DNA from: Acidimicrobiales bacterium
Lineage (GTDB): Bacteria > Actinomycetota > Acidimicrobiia > Acidimicrobiales > JADJXE01
Assembly (NCBI GenBank): GCA_016716005.1
Contig: JADJXE010000001.1
Coordinates: forward strand, 2,989,001 to 3,053,000
DNA length: 64,000 nucleotides
Direction: 5' to 3'
Part shown: piece by piece, positions 8,347 through 15,347 of the stretch
Layout: the number at the start of each line of letters is the position of its first letter
Position numbering within the stretch: position 1 is the stretch's first letter
Notes under the pieces: model-generated
Databases searched by the model: none
What the model saw: the letters and a program-made list of their open reading frames with translations, nothing else
Told to the model about the DNA's origin: nothing
Translations under genes and position numbers: made by a program

Positions 8347-9033
8347 TCACCCCGCCGCGGGCCGCTCCAGCAGGGCCGGATCGGCGGTGTCCGCCCACGC
8401 CGTGAGCTCGATCAGCATCGCAGCGGTGTCGGCCCGGGCGAGCACCCCGGCGGGGGTCACGCAGTAGCGGTCGGTGCCGCCCGCGACCGGGACGGCGACG
8501 CAGTCGGCGGTCAGCCCGGCGATCGTCTCGCGGCTCAGCGCCGTGTCGGCGACCCGCCGGGCCATGGCGGTGCGGATCGCGGCGGCCGGCGCCGCCGCCC
8601 AGAAGCCCGACGTGAGCACCGAGTCGGAGAGGCGCTGCTCCTCGATCCCCTCGGTGCAGCCGCCGGCGGCCAGGTCGCAGGTGGTGCCCTGGCCGTCGGG
8701 GCCGCCGAGCAGCACGACGTCGCCGACCCGGAGGGCGGAGCGGGGCGGTTGCTGGGTGACGGTCGCCGTCGACTCGACCGGGCCGAGCCGCCGGAGCACG
8801 TCGTAGGTGGCGGTGAAGGTGGCCCGGGAGGCGGCGTCGAGGCGGGCGAGGAGGGCGTCGACCTCCGCGACGCCGGTGAGGAGCGGGGGCTGGGGGAGCG
8901 CGGTGCCGGCGGCGGCGGTGGTCGTCGTCGTCGACGACGCCTCGGCCCCCAGCGTGGGCCGGTCGTCGCCACCCGCCGAGCAGGCGGCCAGCAGCAGGCA
9001 GAGGGCGGCCACTGCCGGGCCGAGCCGGGGCAT
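8347..9033 (-). CDS. Putative lipoprotein of unknown function
   Basis: A 228-residue secreted lipoprotein. The N-terminus is MPRLGPAVAALCLLLAACS, a short signal peptide ending in a lipobox, and a Thr-rich tether follows. The rest is Ala-rich with four cysteines (TTCDLAAGGC and CVAVPVAGGTDRYC) that could form two disulfides outside the cell. I do not recognise the family. The ATG at 9033 is preferred over upstream in-frame codons because it starts the signal peptide and has TACGCT 7 nt before it. It is divergent from the membrane protein at 9068. Confidence 0.75.
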   Translation of the reverse strand: MPRLGPAVAALCLLLAACSAGGDDRPTLGAEASSTTTTTAAAGTALPQPPLLTGVAEVDALLARLDAASRATFTATYDVLRRLGPVESTATVTQQPPRSALRVGDVVLLGGPDGQGTTCDLAAGGCTEGIEEQRLSDSVLTSGFWAAAPAAAIRTAMARRVADTALSRETIAGLTADCVAVPVAGGTDRYCVTPAGVLARADTAAMLIELTAWADTADPALLERPAAG

Positions 9034-9040
9034 GGGGGTG

Positions 9041-9046
9041 AGCGTA
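9041..9046 (-). promoter_or_regulatory. TACGCT -10 element of the lipoprotein gene, probably leaderless
   Basis: On the minus strand TACGCT lies 7 nt before the ATG at 9033. It is back to back with the TAGCGT element of the divergent gene inside a 34-bp gap. Confidence 0.5.
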
Positions 9047-9053
9047 GGGCCGG

Positions 9054-9059
9054 TAGCGT
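9054..9059 (+). promoter_or_regulatory. TAGCGT -10 element of the membrane-protein gene, probably leaderless
   Basis: TAGCGT lies 8 nt before the GTG at 9068 and there is no Shine-Dalgarno. It supports the choice of 9068 as the start. Confidence 0.55.
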
Positions 9060-9067
9060 GCTCGGTC

Positions 9068-9928
9068 GTGATCAGCCTCGATGCCGGCACGGTGCTGCTG
9101 CAGTGGTCGGTGGGCGGGCTGTTCTTCTGCTGGGTCACCACCCGCCACCGCATCGTCAGCCTGGGCTACGGCTGGCTGCTCCGCGGCACGTACGGGCTGT
9201 TCGCCCTGGGCGCGTTCGTGGTGGGGGTCGCCTACGGCGACGGCGCCCCGGTTCGCGACGCCTGCTCGCTGGCGGTGGCCGTCGCCGCCGGTGCCGTGCT
9301 GGCGGTGTCGGTCGTCCTGCGCCGGGCCGGGGTGCGCGAGGGCCGGGCCCTCCACGCGGCCCGCACGGCGCGGGTGGCGGCGATGACGGGCATCGAGCGC
9401 AGCGGCGCCGCCGACGACGCCCGGGCCGGCGGCAGGGAGTTCCCGCCGGCGCTCGACCTGGTGGCCCCGGCCATCGGCCTGATCGGGCTGGTCGCGGCGG
9501 GCGTCGACGCCGGCGGCCCGACCGGCCTGGCCGTGGCCCGCACCATCGCCGGGGCCCTGTTCCTCGGGGCCGTGTCCGACGCCATGCTGCTGGGGCACTG
9601 GTACCTGGTCCAGCCCGGCCTGCCCCGGGGGCCGCTGCTCGAGCTGGTCCGGTGGTTCACGTGGACGTGGCCGCTCGAGGTGGGGCTGCTCCTCGTCCCC
9701 ACCGGGATGGTGTCGGTCCTCACGGGCGAGATCGACGACGGCTGGGACGGCTTGCTCGGCTGGTTCTGGGTGGCCTGCGCCGTGACCACGCTGATCCTCG
9801 CCCTCGTGACGCGGGCCGCCCTCAAGGAGCGCCAGTACTCGGCGGTCATGGCGGCCACGGGCCTGCTCTACCTGGCGATCCTCACCGCCTTCGGCACCGA
9901 CCTGGTCGCGCGGGCGTTGCTGGCGTAG
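9068..9928 (+). CDS. Polytopic membrane protein of unknown function
   Basis: A 286-residue integral membrane protein with about seven or eight hydrophobic helices, the first within residues 5-25. A cytoplasmic-looking basic stretch (RRAGVREGRALHAARTARVAA, roughly 80-105) lies between the N-terminal three helices and the rest. The second half includes GHWYLVQPGLPRGPLLELVRWF and ends in ALKERQYSAVMAATGLLYLA and a last helix. I do not recognise the family. Ku starts about 50 bp downstream on the same strand, so they may be cotranscribed. The GTG start is chosen from the leaderless -10 element just upstream. Confidence 0.7.
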   Translation: MISLDAGTVLLQWSVGGLFFCWVTTRHRIVSLGYGWLLRGTYGLFALGAFVVGVAYGDGAPVRDACSLAVAVAAGAVLAVSVVLRRAGVREGRALHAARTARVAAMTGIERSGAADDARAGGREFPPALDLVAPAIGLIGLVAAGVDAGGPTGLAVARTIAGALFLGAVSDAMLLGHWYLVQPGLPRGPLLELVRWFTWTWPLEVGLLLVPTGMVSVLTGEIDDGWDGLLGWFWVACAVTTLILALVTRAALKERQYSAVMAATGLLYLAILTAFGTDLVARALLA

Positions 9929-9977
9929 TCCGTGTGGCCCCTGTTCAGGATGGGGCCAATGGGGGAGACTGGTGGGC

Positions 9978-10850
9978 ATGCCCCGCCCCCTCTGGAACGG
10001 CGCGATCAGCTTCGGCCTGGTGACGATCCCCGTCCGGCTGTACAACGCGGTGTCCCGCAAGTCGGTGTCGTTCAACCAGATCGACCGGCGCACGAGCAGC
10101 CGGATCAAGCTGAAGCGGGTCTCGGCGGTCGACGGCTCCGACGTCGCCGACGCCGACATCGTGAAGGGCTACGAGGTCGCGCCCGGGCGCTACGTCGAGA
10201 TCGAGCAGGCCGAGCTCGACGCGCTCGACCCGCAGGCGGCCCGCACCATCGAGATCGACGCGTTCGTCGACCTCGACGAGATCGACCCGATCCACTACGA
10301 CAGCGCGTACTACCTGGCTCCAGACAAGGCCACGGCCAAGCCGTACGCGCTGCTGCTCGACGCCATGCGGCAGTCGAACAAGGTGGGCATCGCCCGCTTC
10401 GTGATGCGCCAGAAGCAGTACCTGGCCGCCATCAGGGTGCAGGACGACCACCTCGTGCTGTCGACCATGGTGTACGCCGACGAGATCGTGCCGGCCGACA
10501 CCATCGCCGAGCTCGCGGCCCTCGACGGGGTCGAGGTGTCCGACCGCGAGGTCGCCATGGCCCGCCAGCTGATCGAGTCGCTGGCGGAGCCGTTCGACCC
10601 CGACCGCTACGAGGACACGCACCGCCGGGCGGTGCTGGCCCTGATCGAGCGCAAGGCGGCGGGTGGGACCACCGAGGTGGAGGCCCCGGCGGTCGAGCGG
10701 GCCTCCTCGGTCGTCGACCTGATGGCCGCGCTGGAGGCCAGCGTGGCCGAGGCCAAGGTGGCCCGGGGCCGCCACCCCACGGCCCGCACCGTTGCCGGAG
10801 CGGGCGAGGAGCCGAAGAAGCGGGCCCCCCGCAAGCGCAAGTCGGCGTGA
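9978..10850 (+). CDS. ku: Ku, DNA end-binding protein of non-homologous end joining
   Basis: A 290-residue bacterial Ku that forms a ring on double-strand DNA ends and recruits LigD. It opens with the family signature PRPLWNGAISFGLVTIPVRLY and carries the beta-barrel core, with EQAELDALDPQAARTIEI and the bridge region MRQSNKVGIARFVMRQKQYLAAI. The C-terminal tail after ~240 is Ala-rich then basic (EEPKKRAPRKRKSA), typical of the extended DNA- and LigD-contacting tail. ATG 9978 is preferred over GTG 9972 because a GGGGGAG ribosome site lies about 10 nt upstream and Ku proteins usually begin MPR. The TGA overlaps the GTG of ligD. Confidence 0.93.
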   Translation: MPRPLWNGAISFGLVTIPVRLYNAVSRKSVSFNQIDRRTSSRIKLKRVSAVDGSDVADADIVKGYEVAPGRYVEIEQAELDALDPQAARTIEIDAFVDLDEIDPIHYDSAYYLAPDKATAKPYALLLDAMRQSNKVGIARFVMRQKQYLAAIRVQDDHLVLSTMVYADEIVPADTIAELAALDGVEVSDREVAMARQLIESLAEPFDPDRYEDTHRRAVLALIERKAAGGTTEVEAPAVERASSVVDLMAALEASVAEAKVARGRHPTARTVAGAGEEPKKRAPRKRKSA

Positions 10851-11767
10851 CGCCCGACGTCGACGTCGAGGGCCGGCGGCTCCGGCTCACCAACCTGGAC
10901 AAGGTCCTCTACCCGACAGCGGGCGTCACCAAGGGCGAGGTGATCCGCTACTACGCGCGGGTCGCGCCGGTGATCGTCCCCCACCTGCACGGGCGCTGCG
11001 TGACGATGCGCCGCTTCCCCGACGGCGTCGACGGGTCGTCGTTCTTCAACAAGCGGTGCCCGTCGTTCCGGCCCGACTGGATGAGGGTGGCCGTGGGCCC
11101 GGGGGGCGAGCGCGACGACGAGCCGGTCGAGTACTGCCTCGTCGACGACGCCGCCGGGCTGGTGTGGATGGCGAACCTGGCGGCGATCGAGCTGCACACC
11201 CCGATGGCGCTGGCCGCCGACCTCGGGGCGCCCCGGGCCGTGGTGTTCGACCTCGACCCCGGCGCCCCGGCCGACGTGATCGACTGCGCCCGGGTGGCGT
11301 TGTGGATCCGGGATCTGCTGGCGGGCGTCGGGCTGGTGGGGTTCGCGAAGACGTCGGGGTCGAAGGGGCTGCAGGTGTACGTCCCCCTGAACGCCCCGGC
11401 GACCCACGACCAGACCAGCGCCTTCGCGTACGCGGTGGCCCGGGTGCTGGAGCGGGCCCACCCCGACCGGGTCACCGTCTCGATGAAGAAGGCCGAGCGC
11501 CCGGGCCGGGTGTTCGTCGACTGGAGCCAGAACGCCCGCCACAAGACCACGGTCTGCGTGTACTCGGCGCGGGCGCGGGAGCGGCCGACGGTCTCCACGC
11601 CGGTGTCCTGGGCCGAGGTCGACGCCGCCCTGACGGCCGGCGACCGCCGCCTGCTCACCTTCGAGCTGCAGGCCGTGGAGGAGCGGATCGATCGCCTCGG
11701 CGACCTCTTCGCGCCCGTGCTGGAGCTGGAGCAGGCGCTGCCCGGACCGGCGGCCGGCAGGCCCTGA
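10847..11767 (+). CDS. ligD: LigD polymerase domain as a stand-alone protein
   Basis: A 306-residue archaeo-eukaryotic-primase-type polymerase that fills gaps and adds nucleotides during end joining. It begins with the LigD-Pol signature RLTNLDKVLYPTAGVTKGEV. The metal-binding acidic pair is D135 and D137 in FDLDPG, followed by the nucleotide-binding KTSGSKGLQVYVPL and KKAERPGRVFVDWSQN. Many LigD proteins also carry ligase and 3'-phosphoesterase domains; none are here, and no ATP-dependent ligase gene is in this window. The GTG start overlaps the Ku stop (GTGA), so Ku and the polymerase are coupled. Confidence 0.92.
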   Translation: MTPDVDVEGRRLRLTNLDKVLYPTAGVTKGEVIRYYARVAPVIVPHLHGRCVTMRRFPDGVDGSSFFNKRCPSFRPDWMRVAVGPGGERDDEPVEYCLVDDAAGLVWMANLAAIELHTPMALAADLGAPRAVVFDLDPGAPADVIDCARVALWIRDLLAGVGLVGFAKTSGSKGLQVYVPLNAPATHDQTSAFAYAVARVLERAHPDRVTVSMKKAERPGRVFVDWSQNARHKTTVCVYSARARERPTVSTPVSWAEVDAALTAGDRRLLTFELQAVEERIDRLGDLFAPVLELEQALPGPAAGRP

Positions 11768-11829
11768 CGACCCGCCGCCGTCGGTCCCGGACGGCTCCGG
11801 GGCGCGCACCCATGCCGGCGGCCCCGCCC

Positions 11830-11835
11830 TAGCCT
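11830..11835 (+). promoter_or_regulatory. TAGCCT -10 element of the TAP-family hydrolase gene, probably leaderless
   Basis: TAGCCT lies 6 nt before the GTG at 11842, fitting the window-wide pattern at operon heads. Confidence 0.6.
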
Positions 11836-11841
11836 GCGGGG

Positions 11842-13425
11842 GTGCCCTCCCGCTCGGTGCTCGCCGTCGTGCTCCTCGCCGCCATCGGCCTGGTGGCGGC
11901 GGCCTGCGGCAGCGGTGACCCCGGCCTCGGCCTCGGCCCCCTCGGCCCGACGACCACGACGACCACCGGCGGCACGGATCCCGACGGCACGGATCCCGAC
12001 GGCACGGATCCCGACGGCCAGGATCCCGACGGCCAGGATCCCGACGGCACCGTCGTGTGGTCGGAGCCCGATGCCCGGGGCTTCGAGTCGGCCACCCTGC
12101 AGGTGCCCCTCGACCACGACGATCCGTCGGCCGGCACCATCGACCTGGCGCTGGTCCGCCGGCCCGCGTCCGATCCGGACCGCCGGATCGGCTCACTGCT
12201 GGTGAACCCGGGAGGCCCCGGCGCGTCGGGCATCGACTGGGCCCGTCAGGCGCCCCGGCTGTTCCCCGACGCCCTGCTGGAGCGCTTCGACCTGATCGGG
12301 TTCGACCCGCGGGGGGTGGGCGCCAGCGCCGCCGTCGCCTGCCTCGACGACGACAGCCTGGACCGGTACCTGGCGCTCGATCCCGCCCCGGACGACCAGG
12401 CCGAGCTGGCCGAGATCGAGGCCGCCACCGCCGAGCTGGTGGCCGCCTGCCAGGCGAACACCGAGGCGGGCCTGCTCGAGCACGTGTCGACCGAGGACGC
12501 GGCCCGCGACATGGACCTGATCCGCCAGGCGGTGGGTGACGAGCGCCTCACGTACCTCGGCGGCTCGTACGGCTCGGAGCTGGGCGCGGTGTACGCCGAC
12601 CTGTTCCCCGACCGGGTGCGAGCGCTCGTCCTCGACGGGGCGTCGCCCCCCGAGCTGACCCGCGCCGAGATCACCGAGGGCCAGGCGGTCGGCTTCGAGC
12701 AGGCGCTCCGCCGGTTCTTCGAGTGGTGCGACCGCTCGGCGTCCTGCCGGTTCGCGGCGGGGCGCAGCGCAGCCACCGCGTTCGACGAGATCATGGCGTC
12801 GATCGACGCCAAGCCCCTGGTGGCGGAGTCGTCGGGAGACCCCCGCCCGGTCACCGTCGGCTACGCGTGGACGGGCGTCCTCGCCACCCTCTACAGCGAG
12901 CAGGCCTGGCCCGCGCTGGGTGAGGCGCTGACCGGGGCCGAGGCGGGCGACGGCAGCCTGCTGCAGCTCTTCGCCGACAGCTACGCCTTCCGCGACGAGG
13001 ACGGCGCCTACCAGAACGTGCTGGCGGCCAACCTGGCGATCAGCTGCCTCGACGACCCCGCGATCGACGCGGCGGCCTTGAGCGAGCTGCAGGGCCGGCT
13101 CGCCCGGCTGGCGCCGCGGGTCGGGCCGGTGCTGACCGGTGCGACCGACCCGTGCGCCCAGTGGCCCCACCAGCCGACGGCGGTGCGGGCCGCCCCCACC
13201 GCCACCGGCGCACCGCCCATCCTCGTGGTCACCACCACCGGTGACCCGGCCACGCCCTACGAGTGGGGCCTCCAGCTGGCCGAAGATCTCGAGTCGGGGG
13301 TGCTCGTGGTGAACCGGGCCGAGGGCCACACGGGGTTCGCCACGGGCAGCCGGTGCATCGACGACCTGGTCACCGCCTACCTCGTCGACCTCGACGTGCC
13401 CGAGTACGGGGCCACCTGCGGCTGA
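11842..13425 (+). CDS. Secreted alpha/beta-hydrolase lipoprotein of the tripeptidyl aminopeptidase (TAP) family
   Basis: A 527-residue extracellular hydrolase expected to cleave small peptides or esters. The signal peptide ends in a lipobox (LVAAACG, about residue 22). A Thr-rich tether and five DPDG repeats follow, then the alpha/beta-hydrolase domain. Visible elements are the oxyanion region NPGGPGASG, GFDPRGVGAS, the nucleophile elbow GGSYGSELG with the catalytic Ser, and the C-terminal TAP-like domain with Asp in TTGDPATPYEWG and His in EGHTGFATGSRC. Six or more cysteines fit the disulfide-rich TAP group. The GTG start is set by the signal peptide and the TAGCCT element. Confidence 0.87.
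   Translation: MPSRSVLAVVLLAAIGLVAAACGSGDPGLGLGPLGPTTTTTTGGTDPDGTDPDGTDPDGQDPDGQDPDGTVVWSEPDARGFESATLQVPLDHDDPSAGTIDLALVRRPASDPDRRIGSLLVNPGGPGASGIDWARQAPRLFPDALLERFDLIGFDPRGVGASAAVACLDDDSLDRYLALDPAPDDQAELAEIEAATAELVAACQANTEAGLLEHVSTEDAARDMDLIRQAVGDERLTYLGGSYGSELGAVYADLFPDRVRALVLDGASPPELTRAEITEGQAVGFEQALRRFFEWCDRSASCRFAAGRSAATAFDEIMASIDAKPLVAESSGDPRPVTVGYAWTGVLATLYSEQAWPALGEALTGAEAGDGSLLQLFADSYAFRDEDGAYQNVLAANLAISCLDDPAIDAAALSELQGRLARLAPRVGPVLTGATDPCAQWPHQPTAVRAAPTATGAPPILVVTTTGDPATPYEWGLQLAEDLESGVLVVNRAEGHTGFATGSRCIDDLVTAYLVDLDVPEYGATCG
11971..12045 (+). repeat. Five tandem 15-bp units coding a TDPDG/QDPDG linker
   Basis: Three copies of ggcacggatcccgac and two of ggccaggatcccgac lie end to end and stay in frame. 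They encode an acidic tether between the lipobox and the hydrolase domain. Copy number could change by slippage without a frameshift. Confidence 0.9.
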
Positions 13426-13435
13426 CGGCGCGAAG

Positions 13436-13449
13436 CCCCGGTGCCGGGG
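13436..13449 (+). terminator. Possible short terminator hairpin after the hydrolase gene
   Basis: CCCCGG-TG-CCGGGG starts 11 bp after the stop at 13425 and can fold into a small GC hairpin. There is no T-run. It would separate the hydrolase from the NRPS cluster. Confidence 0.3.
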
Positions 13450-13506
13450 TGGCGGTGGAGGTGGGGGTGGCAGGGGCGGCGGGGGATCGCGGTTCGCGCC
13501 GGACGG

Positions 13507-13512
13507 TAGCCT
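13507..13512 (+). promoter_or_regulatory. TAGCCT -10 element of the NRPS cluster, probably leaderless
   Basis: TAGCCT lies 8 nt before the ATG at 13521. All three cluster genes overlap their neighbour, so this single element may drive about 25.5 kb of transcript. Confidence 0.65.
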
Positions 13513-13520
13513 TGCGTTCC

Positions 13521-15347
13521 ATGCCAACGAGGCCGGGCGGACCCGTTGACGGTGTCGCAGGACGCATCCGGAGGTGGGCGATCGAGCGGGGCGCCGGTCC
13601 CGCCGTCGATGCCCCCGGACGATCGGGTCTCACCTTCGCCGGCCTCGCCGAGACGCTCGCGGGGCTGCACGAGACGCTCCGGCAGAAGGGCATCGGGCGC
13701 GAGCACCTGGTGGCCCACGCCATCCCCGACGGCCCGGAGGCCGCGACCGCGTTCCTGGGCGCGGCCGGTGCGGCGATCTCGGCGCCGGTGAGCCCCAGCC
13801 TCCCTCCCGTCGAGCTGGAGCGCGTGCTGCGGCGGCTGGGGGCGCGGGCGCTCGTCGCGCTGCCCGACGCGCGGCCTTCCCTCGGTGAGACCGCCTCGCG
13901 GCTCGGGATCCCGTTGCTCGTCGCGCTGGCCGAACCGGGCGGCCCTGCCGGCGCGATCCGGATCGACGGTCCGGCCGCCGGCCCCGCCGTGGCGGACTCC
14001 GGGGCGGCGCTCTCGGATGTCGCCCTCGTGCTGTCGACGTCGGGCACCACGGGGGCACCCAAGGCCGTGCCCCTCACGCACGGCAACCTGCTCGCCGCCG
14101 CCGATGCCTGGGGTCGAGCCCTGGCGCTCGGCCGCTCCGACCGGAGCCTCGTCGTGATGCCGCTGTTCCACGTGCACGGCCTGGTCGTCGCCCTGCTGGC
14201 GGGCCTGGCGGCGGGCGGTTCGGTGGTGTGCACGGACGGCTTCGCCGCGGCCGCCACCCTCCACTGGATCGGGTCCGAGCACCCGACCTGGGTCACGGCC
14301 GTGCCGACCATGTGGGCGGCCCTGGCGGAACGGGGACGCGCGCACCCCGACGAGGTCCTCGACCACCGGCTCCGGTTCGTGAGGTCGGCGTCGGCGCCGC
14401 TGGCCCCGAGCGTGCTGGCGGACGTGGAGGCGCTGCTCGGCGTGCCCCTGCTCGAGGGCTACGCCATGACCGAGACGGCCAGCTGCATCGCGACGAACCC
14501 CCTCCCCCCGGCCGTTCGCAAGCCCGGCACCGTGGGCCTGCCGCTCGTGGCCGACCTCGCCGTGGTGGCGGCCGGCCGGCCGGTCCCCGCCGGCGAGACG
14601 GGCGAGGTGTGGGTGCGCGGCCCGACCGTGACCCCCGGCTACCGGGGAGACCCCGACGCCAGCGCCGAGGCGTTCGTGGACGGCTGGCTCCGCACCGGCG
14701 ACCTCGGCTGGCTCGACGCCGACGGCTACCTGCGGATCGTGGGCCGGGTGAAGGAGATGATCAACCGCGGCGGCGAGACGATCAGCCCCCGCGAGGTCGA
14801 CGACGTGCTCCTCGAGCACCCCGACGTGGCCCGGGCGGTCACGTTCGCCGTGCCCGATCGGCGCCTCGGCGAGCAGGTCGCGGCGCTGGTGGTGCCCGCT
14901 CCCGGGACGGCGCCGTCGGAACGACAGCTGCGCGCCTTCGCCGCCGAGCGGCTCGCCCCCTGGAAGGTGCCGCGACGGATCGTGTGCGGCGCGTCCGTCC
15001 CGGTCGGCCCCACCGGCAAGCCCCAGCGCGATCGGCTGGCCGACGCCCTCGGCCTCGCCGACCTGGACGACGACGGCGAGGGCGTCGGGCCCTCCACGCC
15101 GCCTCGCACGGAGGTGGAGCGCTTCCTCGCCGAGCTGTGGTGCGAGGTCCTCCGGCTCGACGAGGTCGCGGTGCACGACCGCTTCCTCGACGTGGGCGGC
15201 GACTCCTTGCGGGCGACCCGGCTGCTGAGCCGGGTGCGCGACGAGATCGGCCTGGAGATCTCGTTGCTCGACTTCTTCGACGCTCCGACCATCGCTCGCC
15301 AGGCCGAGCTCCTCGACGACCTCCTGCTGGCCGACGATGACGGCTGA
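13521..15347 (+). CDS. Free-standing adenylation-carrier protein (A0-PCP0) of the NRPS cluster
   Basis: A 608-residue two-domain protein that should activate a carboxylic acid as its adenylate and load it on its own carrier. The adenylation domain (about 20-515) is of the acyl/aryl-CoA-ligase type rather than the amino-acid type. It has a canonical P-loop (TSGTTGAPK, T173-K181), GYAMTETAS, WLRTGDLG, KEMINRGGE and the C-terminal catalytic K500 in GPTGKPQ. It is the only acyl-type A domain of the cluster with an unchanged P-loop. The carrier (about 530-600) has FLDVGGDSL with the phosphopantetheine serine S562. The stop overlaps the giant gene by 11 bp. A role as the loading module is inference. 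An upstream open frame exists but lacks a domain and a promoter; the ATG at 13521 follows TAGCCT. Confidence 0.9.
   Translation: MPTRPGGPVDGVAGRIRRWAIERGAGPAVDAPGRSGLTFAGLAETLAGLHETLRQKGIGREHLVAHAIPDGPEAATAFLGAAGAAISAPVSPSLPPVELERVLRRLGARALVALPDARPSLGETASRLGIPLLVALAEPGGPAGAIRIDGPAAGPAVADSGAALSDVALVLSTSGTTGAPKAVPLTHGNLLAAADAWGRALALGRSDRSLVVMPLFHVHGLVVALLAGLAAGGSVVCTDGFAAAATLHWIGSEHPTWVTAVPTMWAALAERGRAHPDEVLDHRLRFVRSASAPLAPSVLADVEALLGVPLLEGYAMTETASCIATNPLPPAVRKPGTVGLPLVADLAVVAAGRPVPAGETGEVWVRGPTVTPGYRGDPDASAEAFVDGWLRTGDLGWLDADGYLRIVGRVKEMINRGGETISPREVDDVLLEHPDVARAVTFAVPDRRLGEQVAALVVPAPGTAPSERQLRAFAAERLAPWKVPRRIVCGASVPVGPTGKPQRDRLADALGLADLDDDGEGVGPSTPPRTEVERFLAELWCEVLRLDEVAVHDRFLDVGGDSLRATRLLSRVRDEIGLEISLLDFFDAPTIARQAELLDDLLLADDDG

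Noticed and set aside
13263..13520. N-terminal extension of the A0-PCP0 protein to 13263
   Set aside because: It overlaps the end of the TAP-family hydrolase gene in another frame, and the leaderless -10 element points to 13521.
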